In this document: positions 1-7,470 of the stretch, one piece after another
How positions within the stretch are numbered: the first letter of the stretch is position 1
How the letters are laid out: each line of letters opens with the position of its first letter
DNA from: Palleronia sp. LCG004
GTDB taxonomy: Bacteria; Pseudomonadota; Alphaproteobacteria; Rhodobacterales; Rhodobacteraceae
Assembly (NCBI RefSeq): GCF_032931615.1
Contig: NZ_CP136762.1
Coordinates: 114,249-178,248, forward strand
Direction of reading: 5' to 3'
DNA: 64,000 nt
Made by a program: the position numbers and the translations under genes
Notes under the pieces: model-generated
Seen by the model: only the letters and a program-made list of their open reading frames with translations
Database searches by the model: none
Told to the model about the DNA's origin: nothing

Positions 1-125
1 TCGAAGGTGACGGTCTGTCCGCAATTCTCGATCTCGAGCGGATAGGAGGTCGGGTCCGCCTGCGCCCCCTGCCCTGCCAGGCCGAGGCCGAGGATGCCTG
101 CCGCGAGGAATGTCCGGGCTGTCAT
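1..125 (-). CDS. ABC transporter substrate-binding protein, siderophore type (5' fragment)
   Basis: Only the first 41 codons are in the window; the gene continues past the left edge. The start is ATG with GGGAAAG upstream. Residues 1-22 are a signal peptide ending in an AQA-type cleavage site. The mature start, with YPLEIENCGQTVTF, matches the N-terminus usual in periplasmic binding proteins of iron-siderophore/cobalamin ABC importers. The specific ligand cannot be told from this fragment, and other cluster VIII binding proteins are possible. Confidence 0.6.
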   Translation of the reverse strand, partial: MTARTFLAAGILGLGLAGQGAQADPTSYPLEIENCGQTVTF

Positions 126-266
126 GATGCGGTCGCTTTCCCAAGAACGCTGTCCAACCGGCTCCTAGAGCGGGCGCGCCGGCAAATCAACACAGTTTAC
201 TCAGGTATTAACCTCACGCTCGTGCGATCCGGCATGCGCCGCGCGTCCGACCGTCCCTGCCCGCCC

Positions 267-1466
267 TCAGGTCACCCGGCCCCGGCGGTGGTATTTCGGA
301 TCGTCCCAGGCGCGGGTCCCGAGGATCTCGCCCAGGATCGCGGCCGCCGCGCGGATGTCCTCCTCGTCGAGATAGAGCGGCGTGAAGCCGAACCGCATGA
401 TGTCGGGCGCGCGGAAATCGCCGATCACGCCCCGGTCGATCAGCGCCTGCATCGCGGGATAGCCATGCTCGAACGCGAACGAGACCTGGCTGCCGCGCCG
501 GTCCGGATCGCGCGGGCTCGCCAGCGTCAGGTCGGGGCACCGTGCCTCGACCTCCGCGATGAACAGCTCGCTCAGGCGGATCGACGCCTCGCGGATCGCG
601 GACATCTCGACGCCCTCCCAGACGGTCAGCGCCTGCTCGAGGGCCGCGAGTTGCAGCACCGGCGGCGTGCCCACGCGCATCCGCTCGATGCCCGGTGCCG
701 GATCGTAGTCGCGCACGAACGCGAAGGGCTCGGAATGGCCCATCCACCCGGCCAGCGCGGGCTCCATCACCTCCGCGATCTCGTCGCGGGCATAGATGAA
801 GGCGGGCGCGCCCGGCCCGCCATTGAGGTACTTGTAGGTGCAGCCGACCGCGAATTCGCAATTCGACCCGGCCAGATCGACCGGCACGGCCCCCGCGCTG
901 TGCGCGAGATCCCAGAGCATCACCGCCCCCGCCGCATGCGCGGCCCCGGTGATCTCCTCCATGTCATGCAGACGGCCGGTGCGGTAATCGACCTGCGTGA
1001 TCATCGCCACGGCCACATCCTCGTCCAGCGCGCCCGCCACCTCCTCGGGGGCCACGATCCGCAACTCGTGATCCCGGTCGAGCTGCCGGATCAGCCCCTG
1101 CGCGACATAGAGGTCCGACGGAAAGTTGCCGCTGTCCGTCAGGATCACCCGCCGTCCGGGCCGCAGCTTCAGGCCCGCCGACAGCGCCTGGAACAGCTTG
1201 ATCGACAACGTGTCGCCCATCGTGACGCTGCCCTCGGGCGCACCGATCAGGCGGGCCACCCTCGCGCCCACCCGCGACGGCAGATCCATCCAGTGGTTGT
1301 CGTTCCACGCCTTGATGAGGTTGCGCGCCCATTCGTCCCGCATCACCTCCTCGACCCGCTCCTGCGTGCCCCTCGGCATGGGCCCGAGCGAATTGCCGTC
1401 GAGGTAACGGATGCCATCGGGCAGATCGAAACGATCCTTCATCGGCAACGAGGGGGCTGTGTTCAT
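267..1466 (-). CDS. kynU: Kynureninase
   Basis: PLP-dependent hydrolase that cleaves kynurenine to anthranilate and alanine in tryptophan catabolism. The 399-residue length is normal for the family. Visible signatures are YLDGNSLGP near residue 21, WDLAHSAG with the cofactor-binding Asp186, and YKYLNGGPG carrying the Schiff-base Lys212. I chose the ATG before NTAPSLP; the frame stays open upstream to 1700, but that extension has no family similarity and overlaps parD on the other strand. The gene stands alone here: the other kynurenine-pathway genes are not in the window, so they must lie elsewhere in the genome. Cytoplasmic. Confidence 0.93.
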   Translation of the reverse strand: MNTAPSLPMKDRFDLPDGIRYLDGNSLGPMPRGTQERVEEVMRDEWARNLIKAWNDNHWMDLPSRVGARVARLIGAPEGSVTMGDTLSIKLFQALSAGLKLRPGRRVILTDSGNFPSDLYVAQGLIRQLDRDHELRIVAPEEVAGALDEDVAVAMITQVDYRTGRLHDMEEITGAAHAAGAVMLWDLAHSAGAVPVDLAGSNCEFAVGCTYKYLNGGPGAPAFIYARDEIAEVMEPALAGWMGHSEPFAFVRDYDPAPGIERMRVGTPPVLQLAALEQALTVWEGVEMSAIREASIRLSELFIAEVEARCPDLTLASPRDPDRRGSQVSFAFEHGYPAMQALIDRGVIGDFRAPDIMRFGFTPLYLDEEDIRAAAAILGEILGTRAWDDPKYHRRGRVT

Positions 1467-1650
1467 CGGATCGGGCCTGCTGGTGACGACATGGGGGCGG
1501 AAAGCGCCTGCCCCACAAGGGACCGGAGCTTCGGCCGGATGTCCAGCCGCACCGGGACGCATCCACGGGACGCATCGCCCCCACCCGTCCAAGCGACCCG
1601 CATGTGCAGCTTGCAACCGACACCCGCAGGCCTTGTATTGACGGCAGGCA

Positions 1651-1668
1651 CACAAATGTTGTTTTGTG
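1651..1668. promoter_or_regulatory. Candidate autoregulatory operator of parDE
   Basis: The inverted repeat CACAAA-N6-TTTGTG lies 26 bases upstream of the parD start, next to a TTGACG hexamer at 1638-1643 that could be a -35 box. Ribbon-helix-helix antitoxins normally bind such short palindromes to repress their own operon. The role is inferred from position and symmetry only. Confidence 0.4.
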
Positions 1669-1693
1669 GGTCCCGAACAGTCAGGAACGCCGG

Positions 1694-1960
1694 ATGCCAC
1701 GTCTTTCGATAGATATCAGCCCCGAACAGCATCAGAAACTCAAGGCGATCGCCGCCCTGAGCGGTCAGAGCATCAAGGAATACGTTCTGCGCCGCACGCT
1801 CAGCGATGCCCCTGCCCTCGACGGCCTGTCCGAGGATCAGGCATTCGCCGCGCTTTCGCAGTTTCTCGAACCCAGGATCGATCAGGCCCGTCGCGGCGAA
1901 TTCTCGACCCGCTCCATGGCCGAGATCCGCGCCGACGCCCGCAAGCAACTCGACCGCTAG
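1694..1960 (+). CDS. parD: ParD-type antitoxin (ribbon-helix-helix)
   Basis: An 88-residue protein starting MPRLSIDISPEQHQKLK, a typical ribbon-helix-helix strand and first helix. It is followed by a polar C-terminal arm (roughly residues 45-88) that in this family wraps the toxin. GGAAC lies upstream of the ATG. The frame is open further 5', but the RHH fold begins at this Met. It is immediately followed by a RelE/ParE-family toxin gene 9 bases downstream, the standard antitoxin-first operon. Its expected role is to neutralise the toxin and repress the operon through the upstream palindrome. On this replicon it probably works as a post-segregational stabiliser beside repABC. Confidence 0.85.
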   Translation: MPRLSIDISPEQHQKLKAIAALSGQSIKEYVLRRTLSDAPALDGLSEDQAFAALSQFLEPRIDQARRGEFSTRSMAEIRADARKQLDR

Positions 1961-1969
1961 ATCCCCCGC

Positions 1970-2269
1970 ATGAAGAGCTACGACCTTACACTCGCGGCCG
2001 AAGACGATCTGCGCGAGATCTGGATCTACACGTACCGAACCTGGGGCCTCGACCAGGCCGACCGATATTTCGATCTGATCGAACGTTGCCTCGATGCCGT
2101 CGGCGACGGCCGCGCCGCCTCGCGATCCTTCGACACGCTTCCCGACGGCATCCACATCCATCGGTGCGAGCATCACTACATCGTCTGGCTCGACGTCGCC
2201 CGCCCGGTCGTCATCGCCATCCTGCACGAACGCATGGACATCGTCCGGCACCTGGACGACCGGATGTAA
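1970..2269 (+). CDS. parE: ParE/RelE-superfamily toxin
   Basis: A 99-residue plasmid-stabilisation toxin. The N-terminus MKSYDLTLAAEDDLREIWIYT and the C-terminal HHYIVWL...VVIAILHERMD strands are characteristic of ParE, with the usual length. ParE toxins act on DNA gyrase, whereas RelE relatives cleave mRNA; the sequence here favours ParE through its partner parD. The gene is translated from an ATG 9 bases after the parD stop, so the two are probably co-transcribed and coupled. Its location 0.3 kb from the partition palindromes fits a replicon-maintenance role. Confidence 0.85.
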   Translation: MKSYDLTLAAEDDLREIWIYTYRTWGLDQADRYFDLIERCLDAVGDGRAASRSFDTLPDGIHIHRCEHHYIVWLDVARPVVIAILHERMDIVRHLDDRM

Positions 2270-2586
2270 TCGCCACGCGTCTGCGCGCTCGTATCCTCGG
2301 AACCGGTAACGATCCCGGCATGCAGATCCCGCTGCATTCGCCGCTCCCGTGAAAGCCCGACCGGAAAGCTGGTCCGGTCTTCAAGATCCGTCCGCGGTCC
2401 GCAAGAGCCCAAGGAATTCGCAGACGCAGGAAGTCTCATCCTCACGATGACCTTCGGCGCGCCCTTTGCATCGCTGATTACCCCATGCCGGTCGAGGTGT
2501 CTCATCGCGTCGCGGAAGTCCATTCTACGGTTTGTGCCGAGACACCGCTGGCAGCGAACCGGCGCATCGCAATGCCCGAAACGTGC
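2270..2586. other. Non-coding gap between parE and the first partition palindrome
   Basis: No open frame here has recognisable similarity or a convincing ribosome-binding site. The stretch separates parE from the first partition palindrome. I see no terminator with a T-tract. Confidence 0.5.
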
Positions 2587-2608
2587 AAAGTTGACAGCTG
2601 TCAACTTT
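2587..2608. repeat. parS: parS-like partition palindrome, copy 1
   Basis: A perfect 22-bp palindrome, AAAG-TTGACAGCTGTCAA-CTTT. Its 16-bp core GTTGACAGCTGTCAAC fits the GTT-N4-GC-N4-AAC pattern known for RepABC centromere sites bound by RepB. It is one of three copies in the window, all close to repC. Copies 1 and 2 share the flanking AAAG/CTTT. Expected to load RepB for RepA-driven segregation. Confidence 0.85.
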
Positions 2609-2655
2609 TCGCAAACGCCCAGTCCGCAGCCCGAACAAATCAGTCAGTCCGACCA

Positions 2656-2677
2656 AAAGTTGACAGCTGTCAACTTT
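2656..2677. repeat. parS: parS-like partition palindrome, copy 2, overlapping the repC stop
   Basis: An identical 22-bp palindrome to copy 1, 69 bases away. It covers the last two codons and the TGA stop of repC, so the palindrome dictates the protein's C-terminal Gln-Ser. RepB bound here could affect transcription leaving repC as well as segregation (inference). Confidence 0.85.
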
Positions 2678-3743
2678 GCGCCGCCGAAAGCGACCCCAGC
2701 ATCACCTTCGACGAAAACGCCCCATGCCTGGCCTTCCGAACAAGAACCGTAAGATACGCACTGGGATTGCGGATCTCACTCGTTCTCTGAACAAGCGCCG
2801 CCAAAGTCGCCGCCGCTGCCCTCGGTCCCATCGCATCGACAGCCTGTGACCAGAGCTTCGGCCCGATCCCGATCATTCTCCCAAGCATCTCGACGCTGGC
2901 AAAAAGCGATGACCAATCCTTGGTGCCTCCCGGGCAGAAGCTTTCGATATCCGGGCAGACCTCCCGGACATGCTCCAGCGTGGGCTCATTCGGTGGGGCC
3001 GTACTTTCATCAGGGTAATATGGTTTCGATCTCTGATGGTGCCGCTCATTCTGAGTGTCATTGCCGCTCACTTCCGACCTTTTGGCAGCAGCCAACCGCG
3101 ACCTGAGCGCGTCCAGAACGACGGCCAACCGCGCGCGCATTTCGGCGACGGCTTCCTTCGACAGAACCCGGCGCAGGGCCTTTCGGATTTCCGTGAAGAC
3201 ACTTTCGCTCTCGTCGGCGGAAAGGTCGGATGCTTCGCGGAGATCGACGGCGAGGTCCTCGCGCTGTCGGCGGAGTTCTTCCGCTTCCGCCTCGACCATC
3301 TCGGCGGCTTCCGCGATCTCGCCGGCACGTTGCAGCAGGGGGGTCAGGTCGAAGCCGAAGGCCCGGCCCTGATCGCCATCGCGGGCGCGGCGGGCATAGC
3401 GCTTGCCGTTGGGGCTGTCGCGCCGGATCAGGAAGCCCGCGCGGACCAGATGGCCGAGGTGACGGCGCAGGGTGCTTTCGGGCATTCCATGAACCCGGGC
3501 GGAGAGGGTGGCGTTCGAGGGGAACACGACAAGGGATTCCGCGGGGTCGAGCTCGTTCCTCGGATGAAAGGTGAGGAGCGCGTTGAGGACCCCCAGCGTC
3601 CGGTCGGAAAGACCGAAGGTCCGGCGGCACACGGCCAGCCGTTTGAAGAGGGGCCATTTCGGGAGCCGGGGCAGGGGGGAAGCTGACGATCGGTCAGCCG
3701 CAAGAGGCCGTTCGCCCGGGGGCGTCGGAAGAAATCGGTCCAT
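2670..3743 (-). CDS. repC: RepC replication initiator of a RepABC replicon
   Basis: A 357-residue initiator, third gene of the repABC operon. The N-terminal half (about residues 15-130) is a winged-helix DNA-binding region including KWPLFKRLAVCRRTFGLSDR and a second helix-turn-helix around SARVHGMPESTLRRHLGHLV, as in other RepC proteins. A coiled, Glu/Arg-rich middle follows, then a conserved C-terminal block. The chosen ATG precedes DRFLPTPPG; a TTG six codons upstream (3761) is an alternative. RepC binds an origin inside its own gene. A lower-GC stretch near 2995-3080 is the best oriV candidate. Synthesis is expected to be limited by the antisense RNA upstream. The 3' end overlaps a partition palindrome. 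Confidence 0.92.
   Translation of the reverse strand: MDRFLPTPPGERPLAADRSSASPLPRLPKWPLFKRLAVCRRTFGLSDRTLGVLNALLTFHPRNELDPAESLVVFPSNATLSARVHGMPESTLRRHLGHLVRAGFLIRRDSPNGKRYARRARDGDQGRAFGFDLTPLLQRAGEIAEAAEMVEAEAEELRRQREDLAVDLREASDLSADESESVFTEIRKALRRVLSKEAVAEMRARLAVVLDALRSRLAAAKRSEVSGNDTQNERHHQRSKPYYPDESTAPPNEPTLEHVREVCPDIESFCPGGTKDWSSLFASVEMLGRMIGIGPKLWSQAVDAMGPRAAAATLAALVQRTSEIRNPSAYLTVLVRKARHGAFSSKVMLGSLSAAQS
2995..3080. other. Candidate oriV: lower-GC segment within repC
   Basis: This segment of the repC coding region is visibly richer in A and T (for example the stretch with ggtaatatggtttcg) than the surrounding very GC-rich sequence. In studied RepABC replicons the origin lies within repC in an A+T-rich patch. 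No repeated iterons are visible, so this is positional inference. Confidence 0.35.
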
Positions 3744-3790
3744 TATCTTATCACGAGGCAAGACTTATCCGCCCCGTCGACCCGACGGGT

Positions 3791-3806
3791 GTTGACAGCT
3801 GTCAAC
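3791..3806. repeat. parS: parS-like palindrome, copy 3, between repB and repC
   Basis: The 16-bp core GTTGACAGCTGTCAAC without the AAAG/CTTT flanks of copies 1 and 2. It lies upstream of repC, and its TTGACA coincides with the presumed -35 box of the antisense RNA. RepB bound here could couple partition and copy-number control. Confidence 0.8.
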
Positions 3807-3820
3807 TTGAGCGGCTAGCT
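3792..3820 (+). promoter_or_regulatory. Predicted promoter of the RepABC antisense RNA
   Basis: A consensus -35 TTGACA at 3792-3797, a 17-base spacer and CTAGCT at 3815-3820 (or TAGCTT one base later) form a good sigma-70 type promoter pointing away from repC. The -35 box is embedded in a partition palindrome. Confidence 0.6.
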
Positions 3821-3826
3821 TGCTGA

Positions 3827-3882
3827 TTGTCAGATCTACAAGACCAGCCTCTCGGACTTCGGTTCGGGGGGCTTTTTATTTT
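3827..3882 (+). ncRNA. Counter-transcribed RNA (ctRNA) of the RepABC operon
   Basis: A transcript of about 55 bases, antisense to the repB-repC intergenic leader. Its start is inferred from the promoter just upstream. Its 3' end is a textbook intrinsic terminator: a 12-bp stem (3846-3857 with 3862-3873, several G-U pairs), a TTCG loop, then TTTTATTTT. Size, position and orientation match the small antisense RNAs that limit RepC synthesis and determine incompatibility in RepABC plasmids. No such RNA is proven here. Confidence 0.75.
3846..3882 (+). terminator. Intrinsic terminator of the ctRNA
   Basis: A 12-bp hairpin with a TTCG tetraloop followed by a T-rich tail, on the strand opposite to repABC. 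It is one of the few T-tailed terminators in this GC-rich window. Confidence 0.85.
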
Positions 3883-3936
3883 CTGGTCTGCCTGGTCGTG
3901 CTCCTGTTTGTGGTTTCTACTGCTCGGGTCGGGACC

Positions 3937-4947
3937 TTACGGTCCCTCTTCGCCGCGGCCGTTCAGCCAGTCGCGGTGAATTCTGTCGAGGTTCTCGGCG
4001 AGCCAGGTGTCGAAGCCCCTGCCTCGGGCCGCGGAGATTTCGATCCTCGTGCTTTTCGGGCCGCGCGTGAGGTGGCCGTAGGCGACGCCGTCGGGGCGTT
4101 TCAGCGGCTCTCTCGGGGGGCGCGGGACGGGGGCCTGGCGGGGCACCGTACGGTCCTTGCGCGTCAGCCATTCGTGGAGGTAGTCGAAGCGCGCATCCGA
4201 CCCGTCGGAGGGGCAGCTCGAGAGCATGGTCTCGGCATCCTCGATGTCGTACTCGGCTTCGGTCCAGCGGCGGGAGAAGTCGAGCCAGCGGTCGCGGCCG
4301 ATGCCGGGGGCGGCACCGATCGTCTCGATCAGCTCGACCGGAAGCGATTCGGATATGGAAATCATACGCGAAATCAATGTCTTATCTGTCGAAAGCGCGT
4401 CGCCGATGATCTTGCGGTCGTAGCCGGCCTCGATCATCTGGCGGGCGAAGTTCACCCGCTCGATGAAGCTGAGGTCGCGGCGGGCCGAGTTCTCCTGGCC
4501 CTGCGCCATGATCGCCTCGCGATCGTCGAGATCGCGGATCATCGCCTTCACGGGCTGGCCCAGATCGCGCAGCGCCAGCACCCGGCGGCGGCCATAGACG
4601 ATCTGGTAGCGATCCGCCGTCTCGGGGTGATGCCGCACGAGGATCGGGACCTGCTGACCGTAGGTCTTGAGCGAGTCCATCAGCAGGGCATGGTCGGCAT
4701 CGTCGTGTTCGAGCCGGTCCTGCAGGCCGCCCGCCTCGATCGTGAAGGGATCGAGATCGACGATGGAGCGGGTCTTGAGGTCGGCGATCGACTGCGACAC
4801 CGCGCCGATCGCGCCCTTGGAATAGCGCGGGCCCGCGCGCTTGCGCGGGGCGTCGGGGCCGGGCGATTGCGGGTCTGGCTTCGGGGCGGGGGAGGGGGAG
4901 TCCTCGTCCTCGCCCATGAGGCCCTTCATCAGATCCTTGCGAGCCAT
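3937..4947 (-). CDS. repB: RepB, ParB-family partition protein
   Basis: A 336-residue centromere-binding protein, second gene of repABC. After a charged, Pro-rich N-terminus that contacts RepA in this family, a ParB/Srx domain spans about residues 70-160. It shows YGRRRVLALRDLG and the ParB signature ENSARRDLSFIERVNFA. A helix-turn-helix (around DRKIIGDALSTDKTLISRMI) should bind the GTTGACAGCTGTCAAC palindromes. The ATG overlaps the repA stop by one base, implying translational coupling. The C-terminal third is the dimerisation part. Confidence 0.95.
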   Translation of the reverse strand: MARKDLMKGLMGEDEDSPSPAPKPDPQSPGPDAPRKRAGPRYSKGAIGAVSQSIADLKTRSIVDLDPFTIEAGGLQDRLEHDDADHALLMDSLKTYGQQVPILVRHHPETADRYQIVYGRRRVLALRDLGQPVKAMIRDLDDREAIMAQGQENSARRDLSFIERVNFARQMIEAGYDRKIIGDALSTDKTLISRMISISESLPVELIETIGAAPGIGRDRWLDFSRRWTEAEYDIEDAETMLSSCPSDGSDARFDYLHEWLTRKDRTVPRQAPVPRPPREPLKRPDGVAYGHLTRGPKSTRIEISAARGRGFDTWLAENLDRIHRDWLNGRGEEGP

Positions 4948-6119
4948 CAGCTCCTCCCCCAGGCGGTCTGGATCAGGCCCTCGATCTCGCCGTTGACGGC
5001 GTTGAGGCTTTCCATCGCGCGGTCGTAGGTCGAGCGGGTGAACTGGCTTTTCTCGACCTCGTAGAGGGTCTGCTTGGTGATGCCCGCATCCGAAATCGCG
5101 GTCGATTTCAGTACGGTATGGTTCAGCACATGCTCGCCGAACATGGAGCGCATGAAGCTGACCATCTGGTTCTGCGGCCCGTCGCCCGGCTCGTAGCGGG
5201 TGACGACGTAGCGCAGCCAGTCATAGCTCATGTCGCCGCCCGCCTCGGAGACCACGCCTAGCAGGTTCGAGGTCATCAGCAGGAACTGGCACATCGACAT
5301 GACGTCGAGCATCTGCGGATGCACCGTCACGAGGATCGCGGTCGCGGCCGACAGGGCCGACATCGTGAGATAGCCCAGCTGCGGCGGGCAATCGATCACG
5401 ACGAGATCGTATTCGTCCTCGATCTCGGCCAGGACCGAGCCGATCTTGGTGAAGAACATCGCCCCGTCGCGGTTCATCAGCGCCCGGGGGGTGTCGTGCT
5501 CGAACTCCATGAGGTCGAGATTGCCCGGCACGATGTCGAGATTGGGGAAATAGGTGCGCTGGATCACGTCGCGGATCGGCACCGGGTCCTCGTAGCGGAT
5601 CGCGTCGTAGAGCGTTCCGCCGTCGAGCAGGTCGAATTCGGGCTGGAATCCGTGCAGCGCCGAGAGCGAGGCCTGCGGATCGAGGTCGATCGTCAGGACG
5701 CGGTAGCCGTCGAGCGCGCATTTCTGCGCCAGATGCGCCGAGGTCGTGGTCTTGCCCGACCCGCCCTTGAAGTTGATCACGGTGATGACCTGCAGGTGGT
5801 CGCCCTCGCGACGGCCGGGCAGGTAGGTGCCGGGATGCTTCGCGCCCTTTTCCAGGTATTGCCGCAGCTCGATGATGTGTTCGGGGGTATAGAGCCTGCG
5901 CCCGCCGGAGCCGGTTTCGGGATTGGGGCCCTTGCCGTCGAGCGAGAGTTTGCGAAGATAGGCGTCCTTGACCCCGAGGAGCTGCGCGACCTCGCCCGAG
6001 GTGAAGCGCCTCAGCTCCTTGCGGGAATGGGGCGGGAAGAGCTGTTCGCGGTGCTTCTTCAGACGCTCGGACAACTTCTCGGCGTGGTCGCCGACAAGCG
6101 CGTCGATTCTCTGGTTCAT
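4947..6119 (-). CDS. repA: RepA, ParA-family partition ATPase
   Basis: A 390-residue deviant-Walker ATPase that drives segregation and represses the repABC promoter in this family. An N-terminal MerR-like winged helix (about residues 38-90, SGEVAQLLGVKDAYLRKLS) is followed by the Walker A motif KGGSGKTTT at 118-126, DLDPQASLSALHG near 145 and VVIDCPPQLG as Walker B. The ATG is preceded by GAGGG at good spacing. It is the first gene of the operon, coupled to repB by a one-base overlap. Length and domain order are normal for RepABC RepA. Confidence 0.96.
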   Translation of the reverse strand: MNQRIDALVGDHAEKLSERLKKHREQLFPPHSRKELRRFTSGEVAQLLGVKDAYLRKLSLDGKGPNPETGSGGRRLYTPEHIIELRQYLEKGAKHPGTYLPGRREGDHLQVITVINFKGGSGKTTTSAHLAQKCALDGYRVLTIDLDPQASLSALHGFQPEFDLLDGGTLYDAIRYEDPVPIRDVIQRTYFPNLDIVPGNLDLMEFEHDTPRALMNRDGAMFFTKIGSVLAEIEDEYDLVVIDCPPQLGYLTMSALSAATAILVTVHPQMLDVMSMCQFLLMTSNLLGVVSEAGGDMSYDWLRYVVTRYEPGDGPQNQMVSFMRSMFGEHVLNHTVLKSTAISDAGITKQTLYEVEKSQFTRSTYDRAMESLNAVNGEIEGLIQTAWGRS

Positions 6120-6558
6120 TACTGCCCTCGGTCTTGAGCCGATTATTACGGATTTTGACGTTTTTTACCTCTTGTAGCGTAAGTGAAACGAGATCGCAGA
6201 GTCGGGCAAGGCTTTTTTTGCCCGCCGGAGGGGATTCCGCCCAAAAAACGGGGCCGAAAGTGCCCGCGCGGCGGGGCAGGGGGGCGATCGGTGCCGGTTC
6301 GCGGGCGATGCGCGCCGGAATCGGCGCGGCGCGGGGGGCGTCGGCGGCGGGCGGAGGTGCCCGATTCCTGCATCCCCGCGGGCCTTCCAATCATCGCCTT
6401 CGGGCCGCAGGTGTCGCCCTTCATTCCGCCGAGGGTCGGCGGCGACGGGGACACCGCCGGGCGACGATAACGGTTTCCAGCGCGGAGCCGGATGCTAGAG
6501 ATGGCCCCGTCGCGGACGATCCGCGGCCGTTCATCCTTGCCAACCGGGAGAGGTCTTC
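6120..6558. other. repA upstream region, divergent intergenic
   Basis: The 438 bases between the divergent repA and sugar-kinase genes should hold the repABC promoter. The segment next to repA (6120-6185) is AT-rich, with T-runs and TAATAAT on the minus strand, but no clean -35/-10 pair is visible. A small hairpin CGGGCAA/TTGCCCG sits at 6203-6224. The rest is very GC-rich without a credible gene. No copy of the partition palindrome is found here. Confidence 0.5.
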
Positions 6559-7449
6559 GTGGTCAAAGCATATGTCGTCGGCAACGTGGCGCTGGACGAG
6601 ACGCTCTCCGTGGCGGACCTGCCCGCGCCGGGGGCCTCGATCTTCGGGGCGACGCTGTCGCACGATCTGGGCGGCAAGGGGGCGAACCAGGCCATCGCGC
6701 TCGCCCGCGCGGGGATCGCCTGCCGCCTGATCGCGGCGGTCGGCTCCGATGCCCGTGCGGCGGAGATCGCGCAGCGCCTCGCCGCCGAGCCGCTGGAGGT
6801 CGAACTGGTCGAGATCGCGGACGTCGCGAGCGACTTCTCGATCATCCTGATGGCCGAGCGGGGCGAGAACGCGGTCATCACCACGCGCGAGGCCGCCACC
6901 GCGCTGAGCCCCGGGCGGGCGGTGCCGACGCTCGGGGATGCGGCGCGGGGGGATCTGCTGGTGATGCAGGGGAACCTTTCGGGCGGGACGACGGCCGCGC
7001 TGCTGCGCGAGGCGCGGGCGCGCGGGATGCGGATCGCGGTCAATCCCTCGCCGCTGCAGCCCTATTTCGCGGAGCTGTGGCCGCTGGTGGACATGGCCTT
7101 CGTGAACGAGGGGGAGGCGGCGGCGCTCGGCGGTGTGGAGGCGCTGCGCGATGCGGGCGTCGGGCAGCTGGTGCTGACGCTCGGCGAGGCGGGGGCCGAA
7201 CTGATCGACGCGGACGGGTGCAGCCACGTGCCCGCATGTCCCTGCCGGGTCGTCGATACGACGGGGGCGGGCGACAGTTTCATGGCGGTGGCGCTCGCCT
7301 CGGCGCTGGGACGGGGCGGGCGGCTCGATCCCCTGGCGCTGGCGCATGGCGCGCGCGCGGCGGCGCATACGGTCGCGCAGGCCGGCACCGTGGCGGCCTT
7401 TCCGGACGTGGCGGGCATGGCGGAGATCCTCGCGCGGCGCGAGGCGTGA
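6559..7449 (+). CDS. PfkB-family sugar kinase, ribokinase-like
   Basis: A 296-residue carbohydrate kinase with the two PfkB signatures: GGKGANQA near residue 38 and the anion-hole/catalytic motif DTTGAGDSFMA near residue 233. NPSPLQPYF and VNEGEAAAL are ribokinase-like. The start is GTG, supported by GGGAGAGG 8 bases upstream. It converges on the RibD-type reductase gene 21 bases away. The substrate could be ribose or another (deoxy)nucleoside-derived sugar. Whether it serves the neighbouring GTP-derived pathway, which would release a ribose moiety, is speculation. Confidence 0.85.
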   Translation: MVKAYVVGNVALDETLSVADLPAPGASIFGATLSHDLGGKGANQAIALARAGIACRLIAAVGSDARAAEIAQRLAAEPLEVELVEIADVASDFSIILMAERGENAVITTREAATALSPGRAVPTLGDAARGDLLVMQGNLSGGTTAALLREARARGMRIAVNPSPLQPYFAELWPLVDMAFVNEGEAAALGGVEALRDAGVGQLVLTLGEAGAELIDADGCSHVPACPCRVVDTTGAGDSFMAVALASALGRGGRLDPLALAHGARAAAHTVAQAGTVAAFPDVAGMAEILARREA

Positions 7450-7470
7450 GGCGACCGGGGGTGGCCGCGT

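Noticed and set aside
1467..1700. N-terminal extension of kynureninase by 78 codons
   Set aside because: No similarity to kynureninase, Cys/Gly/Arg-rich shadow composition, and overlap with the parD start on the other strand.
6203..6224. Hairpin CGGGCAA/TTGCCCG as a terminator
   Set aside because: The T-run is inside the loop, not after the stem, and no gene ends nearby.
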